From NCBI GenBank assembly GCA_946478755.1, contig CAMLDJ010000199.1, positions 1 to 9,842 of the forward strand: a stretch of DNA of 9,842 bases, given 5' to 3'. This document shows, piece by piece, positions 6,098 through 9,842 of this stretch. Below the pieces are notes generated by a model. That model had not been told where the DNA came from. It worked only from the letters and a program-made list of their open reading frames with translations, and did no database searches. Every line of letters begins with the position of its first letter. Within the stretch, counting starts at the first letter, position 1. This DNA is from an uncultured Pedobacter sp. GTDB lineage: Bacteria > Bacteroidota > Bacteroidia > Sphingobacteriales > Sphingobacteriaceae. The position numbers and the translations under genes were made by a program.

Positions 6098-8875
6098 ATG
6101 CTCAAAAATATTCTTTTTACTATTCTGTTCCTGTTTCCAGTCGTTTCAGCTTTGGCGCAAAAAGCAAACATTAAGGGTATAGTTACAGATTCTACTGAAA
6201 AAAGAAGACTTGAGCACAGCTCCATTCTACTGATCAGGTCTGCCGATTCCATTTTGGTAAAGTCCATCCGGGCGGATAAAGAAGGGTATTTTGAACTTGA
6301 AAATTTAAAAAAAGGCGACTATAAGATATTGATCTCCTACCCTAAAATGGCCGATTATGTGCGCAATTTAAGAATATCCGACACCACACATCTGAATCTA
6401 GGCCTCATTAATATGGAATTGAAGTCTAAACTCCTGAATGAAGTTGTGATCGCGGCAAAAAAAACTGCCATACGCATGAAAGGTGATACACTCGTTTTTC
6501 AGGCAGACAGCTTTGCTGTGCGTACCAATGCTAATGTGCAGGAATTGCTAAAAAGATTACCAGGAATAGAAGTTGACAAAAATGGGAACATTAAAGCGCA
6601 GGGAAAAGCCGTTAAAACTGTACTGGTTGATGGGGACGAATTTTTTGGTGACGACCCCCTGTTGGCCACGAAATATTTAAAGGCAAATGCAGTTGAAGAA
6701 ATACAAGTATATGATAAAAAAAGCAAAGCTGCTGATCTGACCGGTATAGACGATGGCATAAAGAATAAGACCATCAATATCAAACTAAAAGAAAATGCCA
6801 AAAATGGCTATCTCTCCACACTCGATCTGAACACCAATATGAAAGATCTTGGTGATTATGGTGGCATGGTTGGAATATTTAAGAACAAACTTAAAGCAGC
6901 AGTTTACGGCAACTATTCCAGTTTAAATAATGAATCGAAAATCAATAATTCGATGCGAAAACTAAAAGGTGAAGAATATGATCTGATAGAAGTGGGTGAT
7001 GATGGCAGCTCCATCATGTATATTTCGGATGCTGAGGATGAAGATTATATTTCAACATCTGGTGGTCTGCCAAATAATTTAAGTCTGGGGGGCTATTATG
7101 CCGATAAATTTACGGACAACAAAATGGGCATTAAGATCAATCTTAAAAGCTTTAACAACAACAACGTGAACCATACCACTTCCAATTCCGAAGAATTACT
7201 ACCTAATGACACCAGATTTACAAGTGCTGGAAAAACAGATAACAACGCAAAAATAGCCGGAGAATCGTTAAGGGGTACATATACTTATAATATAGATCCG
7301 CGATCCACACTAAAGGTATCGTTTGGTACCAGCAAAAACCGAAATCAGAACAACTCGATAAGTAAAAGTGGAACAAGGGGCGACAATGGTTTCTTTATTA
7401 GTCAGAATAACCAGGAAAATGCCGGTCACGGCACCAACGAAACCTATGATGGAAATATCAACTGGTCAAAAAGATTCAAGAAAAAAGGCCAGACACTGTC
7501 CATAGACCTTCAGCCCGAAAGTCAGACCAACAAGAGTACAGAAAACAGCTTAAATACAACCAATTACTTTAGCAACAACGGTTTGCTTGAAAGAATTGAA
7601 AATACGGACTTAAGAAAAAAGAACTCGGCTACACAAAACTCATTGGGTACCAGGATTAATTATACCAGCCCGATCTCTAAAAGATGGACACTTGAGGCGG
7701 GGTATAGTTTTAAAACTATATCATCTGGAAGCGACAGACAGGTTTTTGATAACATTGAAAATGATGCAAGTAAAATTGATTCGTTGAGTAACAATTTCGA
7801 GTTCATCAATTTTTCAAATGTAGGAAAGATGATCCTGCAATACGGTAACGAAAAATTTTCGGTATCAAGCGGGCTCGAAGCAACACAAACAAATTTCGAG
7901 TTGAATGATCTCGATAAAAAAACAGACTTTAGAAGAAATTACCTTAACCTATCGCCCAGAACGAACATATATTACCGGGTAAACAACAGCACCAGCCTGT
8001 CAGTGAACTATAACGGTTACATGCAGCAACCCAGTATTGATCAGTTACAACCGGTAAGGCAAATCAATACGCCATTATACCAGGTGATTGGTAATTCGGC
8101 ACTGAGACCGTCCTTTTCTAACAATTTCGGTATTTCGTACAATAGTTTTCAGTTCAAATCTGATCAATATATTTCTGCCAATTTCAATTATGGCTTTACC
8201 ACTAATGCCATCGTAGGTACCGAGCTGGTAGATGATTTTAACAAAAGAATATCCAGCTTCATTAACGCCAATGGCAATAACTCCATAAATGGGAATATAA
8301 GCTATTCAAAAGGCTATTCCAAAGCACATATGCGCTTTGGAATAGACCTGGGTTTTAACAGATCAAATACCATTGCTATTATTAATGCTACCCAAAATAA
8401 AGCGGCAAATACCCAATATAATTTACGTGGCTCTTTTAACTATTACACGTCGGCTGTAGAATTTAGTTACGTTCCATCGGCAGCTTTAATGACAGGTAAA
8501 TCATCCATAGGCGAAATAAATGACGGACGAAGCGTTACACATAATCATGAAATCTCCGGAACTGTACAATTGCCTTTTAAATCAGAATTTAACACCTCCT
8601 TCTCTTTATCCTTTCTACCGGCAAATGCTACGTTCGGACAGGATCTAAATACGGCGATCTGGAATAGTTATTTATCCACTAAATTGCTCAAAAGCGAAAC
8701 GCTTGAGCTCAAGCTATCCGTTACCGATATTCTAAACCAAAAAATCGGGTACAATAGATTTGTCGGTGGAAACGTTAAAAGTGAAGATACTTTTAGTTAT
8801 ATCCCGCGTTATGTACTGATCGGAATAAACTGGAACTTAAGTGGTAATTTTATAAAAAACACCCCTGCAAAATAG
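6098..8875 (+). CDS. Outer-membrane beta-barrel protein, TonB-receptor-like, with carboxypeptidase-regulatory-like domain
   Basis: This 925-residue protein probably forms an outer-membrane barrel. A signal peptide spans about residues 1-20 (basic start, hydrophobic core, cleavage after SALA, before Gln21). Residues ~23-108 resemble the carboxypeptidase-regulatory-like beta-sandwich found at the N-terminus of Bacteroidota TonB receptors (NIKGIVTDS... DKEGYFELENLKKGDYKILIS). Residues ~113-235 resemble a plug domain (LNEVVIAA, QELLKRLPGIEVD, VLVDGDEFFGDD, VEEIQVY). The rest is rich in alternating, aromatic and Asn-containing strands typical of the OMP_b-brl_3 type, including GGLPNNLSLGGYYADKF near 322-338, and it ends with a barrel-like strand (YVLIGINWNLSGNF) plus a short tail. 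An acidic segment (DDGSS...DAEDEDY, 301-317) lies just before the GGLP motif. The ATG at 6098 directly starts the signal peptide. The GLPGLI gene follows after 8 nt. The transported or bound substrate is unknown. Confidence 0.88.
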   Translation: MLKNILFTILFLFPVVSALAQKANIKGIVTDSTEKRRLEHSSILLIRSADSILVKSIRADKEGYFELENLKKGDYKILISYPKMADYVRNLRISDTTHLNLGLINMELKSKLLNEVVIAAKKTAIRMKGDTLVFQADSFAVRTNANVQELLKRLPGIEVDKNGNIKAQGKAVKTVLVDGDEFFGDDPLLATKYLKANAVEEIQVYDKKSKAADLTGIDDGIKNKTINIKLKENAKNGYLSTLDLNTNMKDLGDYGGMVGIFKNKLKAAVYGNYSSLNNESKINNSMRKLKGEEYDLIEVGDDGSSIMYISDAEDEDYISTSGGLPNNLSLGGYYADKFTDNKMGIKINLKSFNNNNVNHTTSNSEELLPNDTRFTSAGKTDNNAKIAGESLRGTYTYNIDPRSTLKVSFGTSKNRNQNNSISKSGTRGDNGFFISQNNQENAGHGTNETYDGNINWSKRFKKKGQTLSIDLQPESQTNKSTENSLNTTNYFSNNGLLERIENTDLRKKNSATQNSLGTRINYTSPISKRWTLEAGYSFKTISSGSDRQVFDNIENDASKIDSLSNNFEFINFSNVGKMILQYGNEKFSVSSGLEATQTNFELNDLDKKTDFRRNYLNLSPRTNIYYRVNNSTSLSVNYNGYMQQPSIDQLQPVRQINTPLYQVIGNSALRPSFSNNFGISYNSFQFKSDQYISANFNYGFTTNAIVGTELVDDFNKRISSFINANGNNSINGNISYSKGYSKAHMRFGIDLGFNRSNTIAIINATQNKAANTQYNLRGSFNYYTSAVEFSYVPSAALMTGKSSIGEINDGRSVTHNHEISGTVQLPFKSEFNTSFSLSFLPANATFGQDLNTAIWNSYLSTKLLKSETLELKLSVTDILNQKIGYNRFVGGNVKSEDTFSYIPRYVLIGINWNLSGNFIKNTPAK

Positions 8876-8883
8876 AAAGATCG

Positions 8884-9648
8884 ATGAAGCAAAAGATCCT
8901 GATTCTGTTTCTTTTAAGTAGCTGGTCCCACTGGCTAAAAGCCCAGGATATATTTATACCCTACGGTAAAATTACGTTTGAGAAAAAGGTAAATCTGATC
9001 AGGAGCCTTGAAAATTCTGGTTTGCCCGAGGAAGCCAAAGAAAAAATGCAAAAATATTCCAACAGCAACTGGGAGTTCTTTTTTAATGAGGAAAAATCAC
9101 TATACAGACCGGAAAAAAAAGAAACCGAAGGCCGCCATCAGGGGTTTTTCTTTTTTTCACCAGGCAAACAAACCAATGAAATTTATACCGATTACAGCAA
9201 AAATCGTAGAACAATAAAACGCGCAGTCATGAATGATGACTATTTGCTTTCCGACACCATTCCGAAGGTGAATTGGAAGATGATGCATGAGGTAAGAAAT
9301 ATTGCAGGTTACGAATGCAGGAAGGCCATAGGCGTAATTTACGACACCATATATGTGGTGGCTTTTTATACCGATGAAATATTGCTGCGTGGGGGGCCCG
9401 AAGGATTTGGCGGTTTACCCGGAACAATTTTAGGTTTGGCCATACCACGTTACAATGCGACATGGTTTGCCACAAAAGTAGAAGGCTTTGTCAATCATCG
9501 CGCTGAAATTACACCTGCTACCAAGGGTAAAAAAATAGAAACGGAGAAAGATTTAAAGAAACTGATCGAATTATTTACCCGCTACGACCACGATAAAAAA
9601 GAAAAAGCAGAGGAAGCAAGGAAAAGGCTCTACGGTTTTACGCTATAA
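8884..9648 (+). CDS. GLPGLI family protein (secreted, function unknown)
   Basis: This 254-residue protein has an N-terminal signal peptide (hydrophobic core ~5-18, probable cleavage after LKA, before Gln21) and no lipobox, so it is probably periplasmic or surface-associated. It carries the hallmark motif GGLPGTILGL at 176-185, a slight variant of the GLPGLI consensus, preceded by the family's conserved NIAGYECRKA segment (139-148, single Cys145) and a FYTDEI...GGP stretch (161-172). The family is common in Bacteroidota and often lies beside TonB-receptor-like barrel genes, as here, where it starts 8 nt after the barrel gene. The C-terminus is lysine-rich and probably helical (about 220-250). 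Its role is not established; acting as a partner of the adjacent barrel is an inference from position. Confidence 0.9.
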   Translation: MKQKILILFLLSSWSHWLKAQDIFIPYGKITFEKKVNLIRSLENSGLPEEAKEKMQKYSNSNWEFFFNEEKSLYRPEKKETEGRHQGFFFFSPGKQTNEIYTDYSKNRRTIKRAVMNDDYLLSDTIPKVNWKMMHEVRNIAGYECRKAIGVIYDTIYVVAFYTDEILLRGGPEGFGGLPGTILGLAIPRYNATWFATKVEGFVNHRAEITPATKGKKIETEKDLKKLIELFTRYDHDKKEKAEEARKRLYGFTL

Positions 9649-9673
9649 CTTTTTAGGCACTAAGACATTACCG

Positions 9674-9699
9674 GATCTTCTTAAGGATCTTGATTTTTT
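9674..9699 (+). terminator. Weak candidate terminator after the GLPGLI gene
   Basis: The segments gatctt (9674-9679) and aggatc (9684-9689) pair over 6 bp including one G-U, around a 4-nt loop, and six T follow at 9694-9699. The stem is short and the T-run is offset by four bases, so efficiency is doubtful. The position, 25 nt past the stop and before the pyrG promoter, fits. Confidence 0.35.
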
Positions 9700-9714
9700 A
9701 TGAAAAGAGCATTT

Positions 9715-9741
9715 TTGCTTTGGTTTTATTTGCTAACTTTG
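9715..9741 (+). promoter_or_regulatory. Bacteroidota-type promoter for pyrG
   Basis: TAACTTTG at 9734-9741 matches the -7 consensus TAnnTTTG in full. A TTG at 9715-9717 (within TTTTTG) lies 16 nt upstream as the -33 element, the same layout as the leftward promoter at 62-88. The predicted start near 9748 leaves an untranslated leader of about 57 nt before the pyrG ATG. No pausing or reiterative-initiation signal of the kind known from some Firmicutes pyrG leaders is evident. Confidence 0.6.
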
Positions 9742-9804
9742 TATCCCGTACAAAAACAATAAGACAGCAATATTAATTACTGCTTTATTCAGAAAATCAA
9801 AAAC

Positions 9805-9842
9805 ATGACTAAGTATATTTTTGTTACGGGCGGTGTTACTTC
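9805..9842 (+). CDS. pyrG: CTP synthase, N-terminal fragment cut by the window edge
   Basis: Only the first 12 codons and two bases are inside the window: MTKYIFVTGGVT followed by TC, the start of a Ser codon. This is the typical N-terminus of CTP synthase, whose synthetase domain begins KYIFVTGGVxSSLGKG and contains the ATP-binding P-loop. The enzyme aminates UTP to CTP with glutamine as nitrogen donor. A good promoter stands 64 nt upstream. The call rests on a very short stretch, but the motif is distinctive. Confidence 0.85.
   Translation, partial: MTKYIFVTGGVT

Noticed and set aside
6499..6801. 100-codon leftward frame inside the barrel gene
   Set aside because: Antisense to the plug-like region of a continuous 925-codon gene; hydrophobic composition comes from the complementary codons.
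1..9842. Insertion sequences, CRISPR arrays, tRNA genes, toxin-antitoxin or defence systems
   Set aside because: No transposase-like frames, terminal repeats, spaced repeats or cloverleaf sequences were seen; the gene content is mostly housekeeping plus one common Bacteroidota envelope pair.

Overview
The window looks like ordinary chromosomal DNA from a member of the Bacteroidota, most likely a Sphingobacteriaceae (Pedobacter-like) bacterium; the genus is an inference. The evidence is a GLPGLI-family protein beside a TonB-receptor-like outer-membrane barrel (a Bacteroidota pairing), promoter matches of the TTG / TAnnTTTG type, AT-rich intergenic DNA, a short lipoprotein ending in a Cys-Cys pair, and a CMP-KDO synthetase, which implies a Gram-negative cell with lipopolysaccharide.

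Left part (1-2561), leftward transcription: plsC-like acyltransferase -> gatC -> LolD/MacB-type ABC ATPase -> PduO-type ATP:cob(I)alamin adenosyltransferase. The genes are tightly packed (4-nt overlap, 50-nt gap, 3-nt gap) and probably form one housekeeping operon for phospholipid synthesis, tRNA-dependent amidation, envelope export and B12 activation. Positions 1-151 are non-coding and carry a good leftward promoter for a gene beyond the window's left edge, bracketed by a perfect 10-bp inverted repeat.

Middle part (2562-5980), rightward: after a 199-bp divergent spacer come trpS, a deoxynucleoside kinase, kdsB (1 nt after the kinase stop) and a small unidentified lipoprotein. Transcription is then stopped by two tandem hairpin/T-run terminators in a 377-bp gene-free, very AT-rich region.

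Right part (5981-9842), rightward: a 925-residue outer-membrane barrel protein (signal peptide, carboxypeptidase-regulatory-like domain, plug-like domain, OMP_b-brl_3-type barrel) is followed 8 nt later by a GLPGLI-family secreted protein. The pair is isolated by the upstream terminators and a weaker one downstream. The window ends with a well-formed promoter and the first 12 codons of pyrG (CTP synthase).

I found no mobile element, CRISPR array, tRNA or rRNA, and no obvious frameshift. The only part of unknown biology is the barrel/GLPGLI pair: it is a known family pairing with no established function, so it is not a new system as such.
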